A stretch of DNA of 64,000 nucleotides. Source: CAJBLF01 sp964495905. Its GTDB lineage: Bacteria > Patescibacteriota > Gracilibacteria > Absconditabacterales > Absconditicoccaceae. This document shows, piece by piece, positions 19,345 to 31,190 of this stretch. Position numbers and translations under genes: made by a program. Every line of letters begins with the position of its first letter. Positions within the stretch are counted from its first letter, which is position 1. The notes under the pieces were generated by a model that searched no databases, was not told the DNA's origin, and was given only the letters and a program-made list of their open reading frames with translations. The stretch is from NCBI GenBank assembly GCA_964495905.1, contig CAZBWN010000078.1, positions 11,436 to 75,435 of the forward strand, given 5' to 3'.

Positions 19345-22300
19345 TTATTGCTGAAAATCGACAATCCATGGTAAGGAAAACTTATACGGGGTTGTTTTTT
19401 TCTTATCTCGCAAAATCGCTCTTACTTGATCATTATTAGTGAGGTCGCTTGTAAAATCAGAAAACTGGCAAGGACATTGATTACATGTTCCTACATTGGG
19501 AATATTAATACATAACTTAACATCTTGAGGGCAGCTAGTACAGGTTTCTCATTGATCTATGATTCCATTTCCACACATTTCTGGCATATCAATACATAGT
19601 CTGACATCTTGCGAACAATTATTACAGGTTTCTCATTGGTCTATGATCCCGTTGCCACATAAAATACTGCCTGATACAACGATGCCTGTTCATTTTCATT
19701 CACATGTTCAATAATCTTGAGGACATATTTTACAATCTTCATTTGGTTCTTTTATGCCATTGCCGCATGTTCAGCAATTAGGGATATCTTGCGGACAATT
19801 TTTGCAGTTTTCTCAATCCGCTTGGATACCATCTCCACAAAATGATGTACAGGTTCCTACATCTTTAGGACAATTTTTACAGTTTTCACCTGGATTTATA
19901 CTACCATCCCCACAAAAACCACCACCAGGTATAGTACCTGTTATACCGATTATTCATTCACATATTCAGTAATCTTGAGGACAAATTTTACAGCTTTCGT
20001 CTGGTTCTTTTACTCCATTGCCGCATATTCAACAACTAGGGATATCTGCTGGGCAGTTTTTACAGGTTTCTCATGGCGTTTGGATACCATCGCCACAAAC
20101 GGAATTACAGACTCATATATCTTGAGGACAATTATTGCAATTTTCATCTGCATCAATACCCCCATTTCCACATGAAGGCAGGGGTATCGTAGTATCAGTA
20201 GGTTTTACGATAATGACATCATTGGTGATACCAACTAATCCGGCTATACCTTGTTGGGTACATCAAAGTTCCAATCCTATTTCTGGACAACCGTCTTCAT
20301 CATTCATTCCATTCCATGTCTCTTGGATAGTAGGACAGAGATCTTTGTTGTCTGGTATTCCATCTCCATCAGTATCTATTCAATTTCCATTTCCGCTTCC
20401 TACAACTAATGCTGTGTCTTGTATATCACCGATACCATCTTGATTGAGATCGAGTTGGTCAGCATTATTCTTAAAAGGTGCATTATCAAGTGAACATATA
20501 TTCTGATATTGTTTTGCTAATATCTCTTGGTTGAGGTTTGCGTTTGATTTATTTGGATCGCTTTCATAGGTACAATCTTTGTTTTCAAAATTTATCAGTC
20601 AAAGTAAATTTTTTATATCATCACCATCGATATCTGTATCACAGATATCAGGTATTTTATCACCATCTAGATCACATTTGTAGGTACTTGTCATATTTCA
20701 TTGTAGTTTCGCATCTAGACAGATATCTGTTCCGTTGATAGCTATGGTTGCTTGATTTTTTAGATACGTACATTGATTTATATATATACTATCTTGTGGT
20801 GTCAGTGAACCGTTTTTTTGATAGATATGTGTAAAGATACTCGGCATTTTTTCTGTTCATGGTTTTTGTTGTGTTGTTCCATCTGAAAATTCTGCTATTT
20901 GAGTAAGCGGTGTTTTGAGAAATGTTCCTATGATACTTGTGGTGAAATTTATTTTTTCTCATATATTTGCAATCAATGAAGAAGGTATCATAAGCAAAGC
21001 ATATGATGCTAACAATGATTTATCCAATACATTGATAGTGATCATATTCGTCATCTTCTTTTCATTGATAAGGTGTATTGTCTGTGTAATCACTCTTTTT
21101 CCTGATTTGGCATATATATATTCCATGGTGAGTGCGGTATTATTTTTTTTGATTTCATCTCAAAAATCCCGATCTATGCTTACAATATCATCTTGATTGA
21201 TATTATAGGTATCGGTATCAAAAAGAACTTTTTGATTAATCTCGGGGTTTGCCATATTGCTCTTGAGTATTGCTCATTTTCACTGATCTATTCCTATAGT
21301 GAAATAGCTTATCCCGGCTATTTTTCCGTTTCTATATCCTTTTACTAGTACGGGATTTTCTCCTGATTGTTTGAATATTTTTTTGAAGCTTTGATTGACT
21401 GGTTTTTTGGAAGTGATATTCTCTTTTTGGAATATCCATTCGAGTTCATCAAATTTACCTAATAATGAGGCAGATAGTGTACTTTCGGTGTTAGTTTTTC
21501 CTCAAATACTACTTGCTCTTGTTTGAAGTGCTTTATCATCTCCTACTTGTCCTCATATGATTATAATAACTTGTGCCTTAGCATTTATACTATCTCCTTT
21601 TGCTACTGCCTGTATATTATACATCCCCGGTAAGAGAAAGGTATGTGTGACTGGTGTTCCTTTTCCTTGTGTTCCGTCTCCAAAATCTCGAATGATATCA
21701 TTTACTTTCCCTTTGCTTACTGCCGTAAATTTTGTCGTTACAGGTGCACTTCCTTCGAGCTTATCCATATTGATGTAGAGTCCTATTTGATTGCTTGAAT
21801 TTTCACAGGCATCTCAAATGCTATTTTTATCGGTGTCTTCCTGTCCTGTATTTGTTACAAATAAACAGTTGTCCATATTTTTTGTTTGTTTGGATATATC
21901 TATCTTTCATTCTTCATCTACAATTCCTAATGGATTTTTTATGGCATCACCATCGATATCTTGCGAACAGACGTCTCCTATGTTATTACTATCTGTATCT
22001 TTTTGTGATGGATTATAATCGTTTGGGCAGTTATCCTGTATGTTAGTAGGTCCATCACAGTCATAATCGTTATTGAACGCACAATTAACTTTTCCATTGA
22101 GTTTAAATAATGTATCCAGTACTGTTTTTCCATCAATATCTTTATCCGTGTTGGCTCGTTGGCTCTGGTTGATATCTATGATATTCTGGCTATAGAGAAG
22201 ATTGAGTTCGGCAACTGGCCAATATCATTGCTTTATTTTCCCCACTTCTTTCATGTTACATTTTGTGACATTGAACATACAATATTTCAAGTAGAGATTC

Positions 22301-22926
22301 ACTTCAGTATTGTTTTGAAGAGCACAGATATTGTCGCATGATTTACTCTTTTCGGTAATGCTTTTTATTTCATTGCTATTGAAATTTTTTGCTTCATAGC
22401 TATCAGCTTTGAGATTAGTCACTCGCGTATTCACTTCTTTTCGGTTGAGGCTCATATCCTTGTAGATATATTTTGCAATGATATTGATCACTACTTGGAT
22501 AAATTCTGCAGTCGTAGTATTTTTAGTTCCACAAAATTGTCCCCCACATACCGGGCTTGTCGCTTTTGGGTATCCTCTCATATACGTGTTGTCTCACACG
22601 TAAGCGACACAATAGTAGTAAGAAGAGGCATTATATAGTCATCATCAGAAACTGATGTCTGCAAAATCTTTGCCTGATCCAAATGCAGACCAAAAGTTTT
22701 GCACATATTTGTTGAGCATATCTTGGTTGGGCTTGATACAATCCTTACATTCTACGATATTGAGTAATCTTGCAAGATCATAACGTGAAATGCTACTTTG
22801 TGCTTCTACATTTTTTACATCCAATCCCATGGTTTGTAACTGATTGGAAAAATCTTCGTAGGTAGCAAATACCGACGTTCAAAGCAGTCAAATCAGTGAT
22901 AAAAGTATTCAGAAATATTTCTTCAT
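19345..22926 (-). CDS. Giant secreted surface protein: SLH-like, TSP3, PKD and Cys-rich repeats
   Basis: A 1193-residue exported protein. The signal peptide (MKKYFGILLSLIGLLGTSVF) is followed by an SLH-like region (about 35-150; ISRYDLARLLNIVECKDC, then FADISFGG, then MRGYPKATSPVCGGQFCGTK). Calcium-type thrombospondin-3 repeats (DNCPNDYNPSQKDTDSNNIG) lie near 290-375 and again after 750, with PKD-like domains at about 387-460 (RDFGDGTQGKGTPVTHTF) and 570-620. The last 300 residues hold repeated CGNGIIDQGETCxNCPQDV units, six or more. No LPXTG anchor is seen. Probably a cell-surface adhesin or S-layer component. Confidence 0.88.
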
Positions 22927-23073
22927 CTATTTGTTTTTATTTTAAAAGAGGATTTCTGTATATATAGTATACGTAAAATCATTTTTTTTGCAATTAATTT
23001 GTCTCTGTATAGCTCTTGTTTCTTTTTGCTTTTTTTATACATATAGAGCATATATTTATTGTTTTGTACTGTT

Positions 23074-23847
23074 ATGTTTGATAAGTACGCCAACCTCAAA
23101 GATTTTATGCAAGGAAATGATTTTGCTGGTACTAAGCCGGCTTTTTTGGAGCATCTGTTAAATAAACTCAATGAACATATCGCCAAAAAAGGGAAAGTCC
23201 TTCTCCTTACATTGACCAAAAAGTCTTCTGAAGAAGTGACGAATTTTCTTATTTCCAAAGGATATAAAGCGTTCTATTTACATAGCGAGATCGCTACTAT
23301 GGATCGTCGAGAGATCATCAATAAATTGAAAAAGGGCGTGATCGATATCATCGTTTGAGTGAATCTGTTGAGAGAGGGGATTGATCTTCCTGAAGTCAGT
23401 TTCTTGGCTATCCTAGATGCTGATAAGGAGGGATTCCTTCGTTCTACGACATCACTTATCCAGATTATCTGACGTGCTTCCAGAAATCCGCATAGTGAAG
23501 TGGTCTTGTATTCAGATAATTTTACTGAATCGATGGTCAAGGCATTGCGAGAGACGTATCGTCGTCGTGGTATCCAAGATAGATATAATAAGAAACATCA
23601 TATCACTCCAGAAAAAGCTGAATCCAATGTCAAAGAATTACATGTCGTCAAAACAGATGAGGTGCTTGCACAATCTTTTGATAAGCTTACGAGAGGAAAA
23701 ACTAAAAGACTCAAAAGAATGACGAAAGTAGAAAAAGAGATCATCCTCAAAGATCTAAAAAAACAGCTGGATGAATCCATAGCTGCTTGGAAATTTGAAG
23801 ATGCTGCAGTTATTCGTGATCAAATAAAAGAGATATCAGGAGAATAA
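23074..23847 (+). CDS. Stand-alone C-terminal half of UvrB (helicase C domain + UVR motif)
   Basis: UvrB is normally about 660 residues; this protein is 257. It begins near the interdomain linker (GTKPAFLEHLLNKLNEHIAK) and then follows UvrB closely: VLLLTLTKKSSEEVTNFL, FYLHSEIATMDRREI, GVNLLREGIDLPEVSFLAIL, DADKEGFLRS, SLIQIIGRASRNPHSEVVLY and the C-terminal UVR motif (DESIAAWKFEDAAVIRDQI). Walker A, the DNA-clamping beta-hairpin and motifs I-III are absent, and the upstream DNA encodes the opposite strand. Either a relic or a split/specialised protein. The VGV and IIGRA glycines are TGA. Confidence 0.9.
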
Positions 23848-23872
23848 AATATTTAACATAATAAATAAAATC

Positions 23873-24331
23873 ATGAAAAGGATGTTTATTCTGTCTATAT
23901 TAAATATTTTAACGCTTTGTATTATAATTATTGCGGTAAGTATTTTTTTTCTTGATAATGCTCGACGGATGGGTTTTCTTTTGATCGTTTTGTCTTTCCT
24001 TTGTATTGTTTCTCTCATACCTTTTAAAATACCTCTAAAATCCGTTCAGCCAGATATCATATTTGGTTTGATAGATAATGGAATTTTAGCTGTTTTAGCT
24101 ATCTTTGGAGGTCATATCGCTTGAGTAACTTGAGCGATTTTGGGTGGTGTTGTCGGTAATGCAATAACAGATGGTATAGCTGGAATTTTTGAAGGACATT
24201 ATGCTGAAAAATTAAGATCAAGACTAATTTCAGAAGAAAGAACAATGCTTAAATCAGCTGTTGGAAAAATGGCTGGTTGTCTTTTAGGTGCAGGTGTTGT
24301 TTTAGTTATTGCTAATTTTATTGGGTTTTAA
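23873..24331 (+). CDS. Small membrane protein with Gly-rich helices
   Basis: Not recognised. A 152-residue protein with five hydrophobic segments: FILSILNILTLCIIIIAV, MGFLLIVLSFLCIVSLIP, a Gly-rich pair (FGLIDNGILAVLAIFGGHIA, GVTGAILGGVVGNAITDGI) and a C-terminal helix (LLGAGVVLVIANFIGF). The short loop before the last helix is basic. Its TAA overlaps the convergent MscS stop codon. It starts 25 bases after the UvrB fragment and may be co-transcribed with it. Confidence 0.65.
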
Positions 24332-25173
24332 TCTTCCACGGTTATTGTCATGTGATTATATGGTATCTTAATACCATATTTTTTGAATTCCACTAATGCT
24401 TTATTCAAAAATTCTTTTTTGATAACTACCTTATTTCTCTTGCTTTGTGGATTTACAAAAAAGAATCATTGCATTATAATCCCTCAAGTATCAAATCATG
24501 TAACTACTATATTAGTATATTCCTTATGCAACACTCCATCTATACTATTAAGAATCTGTATTAAAAGCGATTTTACCTGATTGACGTCTATATGGCGCGG
24601 AAACCTTAATTTCACATTACCTCTGATCAGTATCTCTGATTTGAGTGTTTTGATGGGTGTTGCAGCAACCATACTATTTGGAATGATTGTTCTTCTTTTG
24701 TCGAAACTTCTAATGACAGTATATCTGATATTGATTTCTTCTATGGTTCCCATTAGATTAAGACTACCCATAAACTCCACAAAATCACCTAATTTCACTT
24801 TTTCGTTAGTCATGATCATCACTCCGGCTATCATATTTCCTATCGTCGTGTCCATAGCAAAACCGATACTGATTGAAACTGCTCACATGATCAGAGCAAC
24901 ATCAAATCCTATCACTTGAAATACCGCTAAGATATTGAAAATCATAAGCAAAACAAAAAGCATGCTTCATGCCAAATTCGCTATTTTTTTGCTGTATATA
25001 TCTTCTTGGAGCGAATTTTCTTGGATCCTTTGTTTGACTCTATTCACTACGTTTTTTATGATGATAAGAAAAACAACAAATATCCCTACGGCTAGTGCTG
25101 TGGATTTTAAAAGATCAAGACCATGGTCTCTGAATCGTATTAGGATATAATTTATAATGTTTGCTGTTGTCAT
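24328..25173 (-). CDS. MscS-family mechanosensitive channel, paralogue 1
   Basis: Small-conductance channel that releases solutes on hypo-osmotic shock. The 281-residue protein has two or three N-terminal helices, then the pore-helix region (FAMDTTIGNMIAGVMIMT) and the beta domain (VKLGDFVEFMGSLNLMGTIE, INIRYTVIRSFDKRRTIIPN). The order GNMIAGV, then KLGDFVE, then IPNS matches MscS. Its stop overlaps the convergent membrane-protein stop. It lies 25 bases downstream of paralogue 2, forming a two-gene operon. Confidence 0.9.
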
Positions 25174-25198
25174 AAATCATAAGTGATGCTAAATGATA

Positions 25199-26092
25199 TT
25201 ATTGCAGAGGAATGTTTTTTATAAGACTTTGTTTATCTGCTTCTTTTTCAAAGTTGATTGTAAGCATATTATATGGTACATTGATATTGTTTATTGCAAA
25301 TTCATTATTTACTTTTTCATTGATATATCCTATGGCAAAATCTGTAAGTAATCCGCAATTCGGATCAAATGAAAAGAGTGATTTGATCTCGATATAACTA
25401 TCTGCAAAATTAGAAACAAATACTTTGGTAGTGGTTTTTTCTTTAACGAAATCAAAGCTATTCACTGCATTTAAAATAACTTCTAGAACTTTTGCTACAT
25501 CTGAATCATAATGAACTCCAAATAAGGCTGTAAGTTTGATGATCGGTTCTGCACTGAATGTTTTGATAGGTACTGAAATCAAAGTCATGTTTGGCAAAAC
25601 CACTTGTCTGAGATCTAGCGTTCTGATGACGGTATATCTGATTGTGATTTCTTCGATTCTTCCGAGATATGCTTGGTCTGCTTGTATTTCTACGATATCT
25701 CCTAATTTAAACTCTTTGGTGTAAAGGATCATGATACCTGCAATCATATTTCCAAGAATCTCTTTGAATGCCAATCCTACTCCGAATGAGATACCTCAGA
25801 CGATAAGCCCGACATTGAATCCTACCATTTCAAATCCTATAAAGAAAGAGAAAATAACCAGGATATAAAAAGTGATATCATGAATTAATTTTCATATTTT
25901 ATCTATATGTTTGTTTGATGGATCTCCGTTCTTCACTATATTTCTTCTGACCATCCCTGCGATAAATTTTGAAATCAGCAAAAGAAATAGGATGACTATT
26001 ATGGCTCCGATTATCTTGAGTCCATAGGTAACGATAGCGCTATCCATGAAGTTCTGAAGAGCTGTAGGTTCTACTACTGTTTGTGTATTCAT
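25199..26092 (-). CDS. MscS-family mechanosensitive channel, paralogue 2
   Basis: A 297-residue MscS protein. The N-terminal helix (VTYGLKIIGAIIVILFLLLI) and a second helix region lead into the pore segment (GLAFKEILGNMIAGIMILY) and the beta domain (FKLGDIVEIQADQAYLGRIE, ITIRYTVIRTLDLRQVVLPN). It shares its layout with the gene 25 bases downstream, so a tandem duplication is likely. Sequence divergence between the two suggests different tension thresholds or heteromers, which is inference only. Confidence 0.9.
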
Positions 26093-26285
26093 TTATCGAA
26101 TGTATGAGGGTATAAAACATATCTAAAGTATACTCGTGCATGCTTGTTTTTTCAAATAGAGGGGTCAAAATCGTCCAAAATCATTGCCAAAATATGATTA
26201 TTGTTATGTAATATGGGTTATTGCATTGAAAAGCTGTTTAAATTTCGTACCATTGTAGATGCATACGATATATTTTTATTTTTTT

Positions 26286-27803
26286 ATGCACTCAATGAAT
26301 TTCAAAAAAAATGTTGTTCCTGCTCCTAAGAAACCTTCATTTACTGGATATACAAATGATTATATGGTCCAGCAACCAAAAAAATCCATTTCTTTGCTTA
26401 CTTTATTTGTTGTGATTATCTGTACTTTTTTTGTAGCATTTCTGCTTTTCAAAAACTTTGATCGTATGACTAATCGGTTATCTTCTTCCATAGAAGCTGA
26501 TACAGGATTTCAAATAGGACAGTCAGTTTCTTTGTCTGGTATACTTCAGGCAAATGGTGATCTCATTTCCTATACCCATACTTTAACTTTAAGTGATACT
26601 ACTGTCATAGGTCTTAAGAGTAGAACATTGGATCTTAGTATATATACAGGACAAATAAATATTCAATGAACTATAGAAAAAGAACTTAATACTCTGTATA
26701 TCTTGGAAGTAAATATTGTTTCTTGAACGTTGGCAAGTACATGAGTATCTGGAAATACGTGAACTGAAGCATTGTTATGATCAGGTAGCGGTATCTATAT
26801 CGCACAAGCAGGTATCTACTTGCCTGCAGAATTCGGTACTAAGTATATTGTTCTCAATCAATGAGAAAATGGGGTTTTGAAGGTGAAAAATATTGTTACC
26901 GATCAAGTCATCTCTATCTCTTATTTTGCATGTAAAAAATCAGATCCTAATAAAAACTGTTCACAACTTCTACAAAATATCTGACCTAGCGCAGAAAAAA
27001 CTGTTTCTACGTCATATGCTAATAAGTTATATAAGTTGGAATGAGTGACTTCATGGTTCTTTACAAATGGTGATTTCTATGGATATTTTATCAATGATAT
27101 CCCTGAACAAGAAGTCATAGATGTCGCTAATGCATTTGTATTACCTAATGAAACGTATGTTAATGATAATTTATTGTCAAAAATACAAACTCTTTGTACT
27201 GATGGAAATACTTCACTTCTCCAGGTAACGACCCATGCACTTGGTATGGATCTCAATGGATTGATCATCAATCTTCAAGGTCCTACTGCTGATGGTACTG
27301 CTACCTGTAAAGTGTTTATTGATCCTTCACAAGCTGCAGGAGGTACTAAACTCAGTTATATATCCAATACTCCTACCGTATCAGGTGAAACAGGTACAAT
27401 AACAACAAGTCCTACACCAACGACACCATCAACGTCAAATATCGATACTTCCGTAAAACAATTCCCTATCAATTTAGAAAAAACTATGACTTTCACTTCT
27501 AATAGAGGGTATTCAGTCATATTCCCATCGATGAATATCGCATATGAATCACTCAGTGCTGATGAAGATCTCGGTTTGCCTGGGGTTCGTTGTTCTACAC
27601 AGATGAATGTCACTAAATTCTCAGATAAAGCTACCCTTAGTGATGATCCTAAAGTAAGAATCTTTAGCTGTACTATCAAAGGAACTCTAAGTGATATATG
27701 AAATAGTATCCTTTCAAAAACATCAGCTAATGGTATTCAATTCCTTATCCAGATCCTTGATCCTTCGTGGGCTGAATTCGCGGCTAATATACAGATTAAT
27801 TAA
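26286..27803 (+). CDS. Single-helix anchored extracellular protein
   Basis: Not recognised. The 505-residue protein has a short cytoplasmic N-terminus (NVVPAPKKPSFTGYTNDYMV), one membrane helix (SLLTLFVVIICTFFVAFLLF, about residues 40-60) and a long outside region rich in Ser/Thr/Gly. A Thr/Pro-rich linker (TGTITTSPTPTTPSTS) sits near residue 375. Cysteines are sparse and could form a few disulfides. Start ATG 26286 is chosen; ATG 26295 is equally possible. Probably a surface or envelope protein. Confidence 0.7.
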
Positions 27804-27900
27804 TAATGAATAATTAATAATTAATAATGATGGATTTTTTTTTCATATATAACAATACAAATAATCTGATTACTATTTTTTTAAATTATTTTAAAATCCA

Positions 27901-29316
27901 ATGCTTACAAAAATCATAGCGACTATCACAGAACATTATGATGAACAAAAACTTATAGATATCTATCAGGCTTGAGTTAATGTCGTCAGAATCAATTTCA
28001 CACATTCCACTCCGGCAGCGGCAAAACCGATCATCGAGAAGGTCCATAAATTAAATGGAACTAAAGAAATAAATCTGAGCATATTATTGGATACCAAATG
28101 ACCTGAGATAAGAAGCGGTGTGAGAGATGAAAAACTGATAGTCAAAAAGAATCAGAAAATAAAGATTTTTATAGATGAATCTAAAGTTGATTCTGTTTCT
28201 GACCTTTTTTGTGATTATCAAGATATCCTGTCTGATGTACAAGTAGGACAAGAAATCATCATCGATTCATGACTTTTGATAGTGGTCGTAGAAGAGATAT
28301 GTGATGATCATCTTGTCGTAAATGCATTGAGTGATGCTGAAATAGGTTCCAAAAGACATATCAATCTGCCAGGAGTCATCCTTAGTCTGCCTGCGCTTAT
28401 AGATAAAGATAAAGAAGATATCTTATTTGGAATCTGAGCTTGAATATCTTTTGTTGCAGCATCATTTGTCAGGACTGCTGAAAATGTAGAAGAAATCAGA
28501 AAATTTTTGGATGATAATTGATGAACGCATATAAAAATCATCTCCAAAATAGAAAGCAAACAAGCAATGGATAATCTAGAATGAATAGTAAAGCTCTCTG
28601 ATTGAGTGATGGTTGCGAGATGAGATTTGGGGATAGAATTGCCGATACATCAATTACCTACGTATCAGAAAGCGATATTGGATATGTGTTTCGTCTATGG
28701 TAAACCGGTTATCATAGCGACAGAACTCTTAAAAAGCATGGTAAACAATCCTTTTCCTACGAGAGCTGAAGTGAGTGATGTCTATAATTCTGTCATCCAA
28801 AGAGCCGATGCTGTCATGCTTTCAGATGAAACGACTATCTGAAAATATCCTATCAAAACTATAGAATATATGAAAAAAGTTGTTCAGGAAGCAGAAAAAG
28901 TCACTAATAATAAGCATAAGGATTTCCAATTACAAGCAACAGATGAATTCAATTTTTTGAAAAAAGCTATAGCTAGGCATGCGTTGATGCTGGCTGATGA
29001 AATCAAAGCTAAGATGGTCGTAGTGTTTTCTTACACATGAAATCTCGCTAGATATATGTCTGCATTTAAACCAAATCAACCGATCATATCGTTTACTACA
29101 GACGAAAACGTATATCGTTCTTTGGAATTGAATTATGGGATATTATCAGAAAAAATCGATCAACGATGAAAACAAAGTACGGATAATCAAGAGATAGCAA
29201 TCAAGATATTGAAATCTAAATGAATGATAAAAAAATGAGATTATATTGTCGTGATATGAGAAAGGATATACAATGATGTTCATCAACAACAGATAAGGAT
29301 TGTTCCTGTGGATTAA
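27901..29316 (+). CDS. pyk: Pyruvate kinase
   Basis: Converts phosphoenolpyruvate and ADP to pyruvate and ATP. The 471-residue protein shows KIIATITEHYD, VNVVRINFTHST, LLDTKGPEIRSG, the active-site signature IKIISKIESKQAMDNLEGI, VMVARGDLGIELP and VIIATELLKSMVNNPFPTRA. The C-terminal allosteric-type domain ends GDYIVVIGERI. Many glycines at conserved positions are TGA. The usual MLSGET segment reads MLSDETTIGKYP, an unusual Gly-to-Asp change. The following terminator contains the GTCCGCCTAGGCGGAC palindrome. Confidence 0.94.
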
Positions 29317-29329
29317 AAATTTAAATAAA

Positions 29330-29360
29330 AATCTGTCCGCCTAGGCGGACAGATTTTTTT
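29330..29360 (+). terminator. Palindromic terminator after pyk
   Basis: The stem CTGTCCGCC-TA-GGCGGACAG is extended by A/T pairs and followed by T7. The same GC-rich core recurs at 39808 and, outside terminators, inside the decayed tRNA-Leu copies. Confidence 0.85.
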
Positions 29361-29366
29361 ATATGC

Positions 29367-29705
29367 AATTAAATTTTATGCTTTTGCTGAGTATTGTGCG
29401 ATTCTTTCTTGGTAGACGGTTGCAGGATTTGCTCCTATAATCTTATCTACTACTTTTCCGTCTTTTATAAAGAAAACCACAGGGATGGAAGTCACTTGAA
29501 ACGTTCAAGCTAGTTCTTGATTCTCATCTACATTCACTTTTGCTATCACTACATCTTTGTTCTTTTCTGCTAATTGTTCGATGATAGGTCCAAGCATCTT
29601 ACAAGGTCCGCATCGTTCTGCTCGAAAATCGACAACTGCTAATTTTCAGCTTTCTAAAATCTCTTTTTTGAATTGTTCTGTTCCTACAATGTGGAGTACT
29701 GACAT
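29367..29705 (-). CDS. trxA: Thioredoxin
   Basis: A 112-residue redox protein with the active site RCGPCKM (preceded by VVDFRAERCGPC, where Ala-Glu-Arg replaces the usual Trp-Ala-x-Trp). The conserved cis-Pro loop is TSIPVVFFIKDGK. Two glycines (ESGKLA, LAGTF) are TGA. It lies downstream of trxB on the same strand with a 46-residue gene between them, so the three probably form one operon that recycles disulfides with NADPH. Confidence 0.94.
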
Positions 29706-29709
29706 GATA

Positions 29710-29745
29710 AATTAATTAATAATTAAAAATGAATAATGAATAATG
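29710..29745. repeat. Degenerate 7-nt repeat (AATGAAT type)
   Basis: AT-rich units in 7-nt register (TAATAAT, TAAAAAT, GAATAAT, GAATAAT). Close copies lie at 11466-11503, 27803-27830, 54640-54735 and inside the coding region at 11900-11935. Confidence 0.6.
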
Positions 29746-29758
29746 TTGGTATTCTTTT

Positions 29759-29899
29759 TTATTTTTTTGTTGATAGCAGTTCTTTTTTTATTTCTTCTGA
29801 AAGTTGTTTTATTAATTGTATCTGTTTTTCTGAGAGTTTTGGTTTAATGAATTTCTCATATCTTATGTCGATTCCTTTGGATAATAGTACTGATTCCAT
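29759..29899 (-). CDS. Hypothetical 46-residue protein
   Basis: Not recognised. It begins MESVLLSKGIDIRYEKFIKP and ends in a Lys-rich helix. No TGA, no membrane segment. It sits between trxB (85 bases upstream) and trxA (54 bases downstream) on the same strand. The reading frame is short, so it could be non-coding; the start and clean stop support it weakly. Confidence 0.4.
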   Translation of the reverse strand: MESVLLSKGIDIRYEKFIKPKLSEKQIQLIKQLSEEIKKELLSTKK

Positions 29900-29983
29900 T
29901 TTCTGATTTTAAAGAGTAAAAGGAGGAAGGAAGAAGGGGAGGAAAAAGAGAGGAATGTTGAGGAAAGAGAGGAATAAAAGTTG

Positions 29984-30931
29984 TTAAGGAGTCCATTTCA
30001 CTTCGTGGAAGAATCTTTGGCATTCCAATCCAGCCATACATCAGCTACCCGCTGCTGTTATTGCTTGTCTATATGTTTTGTCTTGTACATCGCCTGCGGC
30101 GAATACTCATGGAATATTTGTCTGTGTTGTTCATGGTTTGGTGATGATATATCACACCTCATCTGTTTCAATCTGTCCTTGCAAAAATGCAGTATTAGGA
30201 ATATGTCCGATAGCATAGAAGAGTCCAGAACATTCAACTAATTTTTCTTCTTTGGTCTTGTTATTTATGACTTTTATTCCTGTAAGGAATTCATTTCCAA
30301 CCGCTTCCAGTGCCTCTGTATTCATCATAATCTCTATCTTTGGATTCGCTTTCACTCTTTCTTGCATAGTAAATGATGCTCTAAATTCATCTCTCCTGAG
30401 GATGATAATGACTTTTGATCCGAAATTGGCTAGATGTGTTGCTTCTTCAATTGCTGCATCTCAACCACCGATTACTACAATAGGCTTATTTCTAAACATC
30501 GGTAGAGGGCCATCACAGGTTGCACATGCAGAGATTCCTTTTTGTCGATATTTGCTTTCTCAAGGTATTCACATACGTTTTGCTGTGGCTCATGTAGCTA
30601 TGATGAGTGATTGTGTCTCTAGTATTTCGTTCCCTACGTAGACTTTAAAAGGTCTAGAAGAGAGGTCTACTTTATCCACGGTTGTTGTCTCTATTCTGTT
30701 TCCTGCGTTGATCGATTGCTGTCTCATACGATTCATCAGCTCAGTTCCATCTACTCATTCTGGCCAACCAGGGAAGTTTTCTATGATTGTTGTGGTAGTC
30801 AATTGTCCACCTGCGGCGACCCCTCAAGCCATGAACCCTTCAAACATAAGGGGTTTGAGATTTGATCTTGCGGTAAATATGGCGGCAGTATGTCCTGCTG
30901 GACCTGATCCTATAATGATTACATTTTCCAT
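29984..30931 (-). CDS. trxB: Thioredoxin reductase
   Basis: NADPH-dependent flavoprotein that reduces thioredoxin. The 315-residue protein has the FAD-binding start MENVIIIGSGPAGHTAAIFT, the redox pair ACATCDGPLP and the NADPH motif VVIGGGDAAIEEATHLANFG. A late GVFAAGDVQDKTYRQAITAA segment is the second FAD motif. Conserved glycines such as the one in VAAGGQL are TGA. The first gene of the trxB-orf-trxA set. A purine-rich tract follows it at 29905-29975. Confidence 0.95.
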
Positions 30932-30934
30932 GAT

Positions 30935-30999
30935 TTAATTTAGAATTTAGAATTTAAAATTCAGAATTTAGAAACAAAATAAAATTTAGAATTTAGACT
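30935..30999. repeat. Degenerate 7-nt repeat (AATTTAG type)
   Basis: Tandem units AATTTAG, AATTTAG, AATTTAA, AATTCAG, AATTTAG in 7-nt register upstream of trxB. A near copy lies at 33838-33899. Confidence 0.65.
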
Positions 31000-31120
31000 T
31001 TGAAAACATTGTGAAATAGTTCTTACTTATTTTTTGTTCTTTTTCAATACTACCGCCTCAAAAATACCACCTATATCCTAAAAATATCTCAAAATCAATA
31101 TTATATCATAAAACCTTCTC

Positions 31121-31148
31121 TTGTAAAGGTTATCTGAATCCGTATAAT
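31121..31148 (+). promoter_or_regulatory. Promoter of the response-regulator gene
   Basis: TTGTAA at 31121 and a perfect TATAAT at 31143 are 16 bases apart. The leader contains AAAACAAAAAAAAACCTAAAAAA before the ATG at 31191. Confidence 0.6.
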
Positions 31149-31190
31149 ATACCCACAAAACAAAAAAAAACCTAAAAAATTGAAAAATTT

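Noticed and set aside
23074..23847. Possibility that UvrB is a full-length gene broken by TGA
   Set aside because: Even with TGA read as Gly the frame has no UvrB-like sequence upstream; the preceding DNA codes for the SLH/PKD protein on the other strand.
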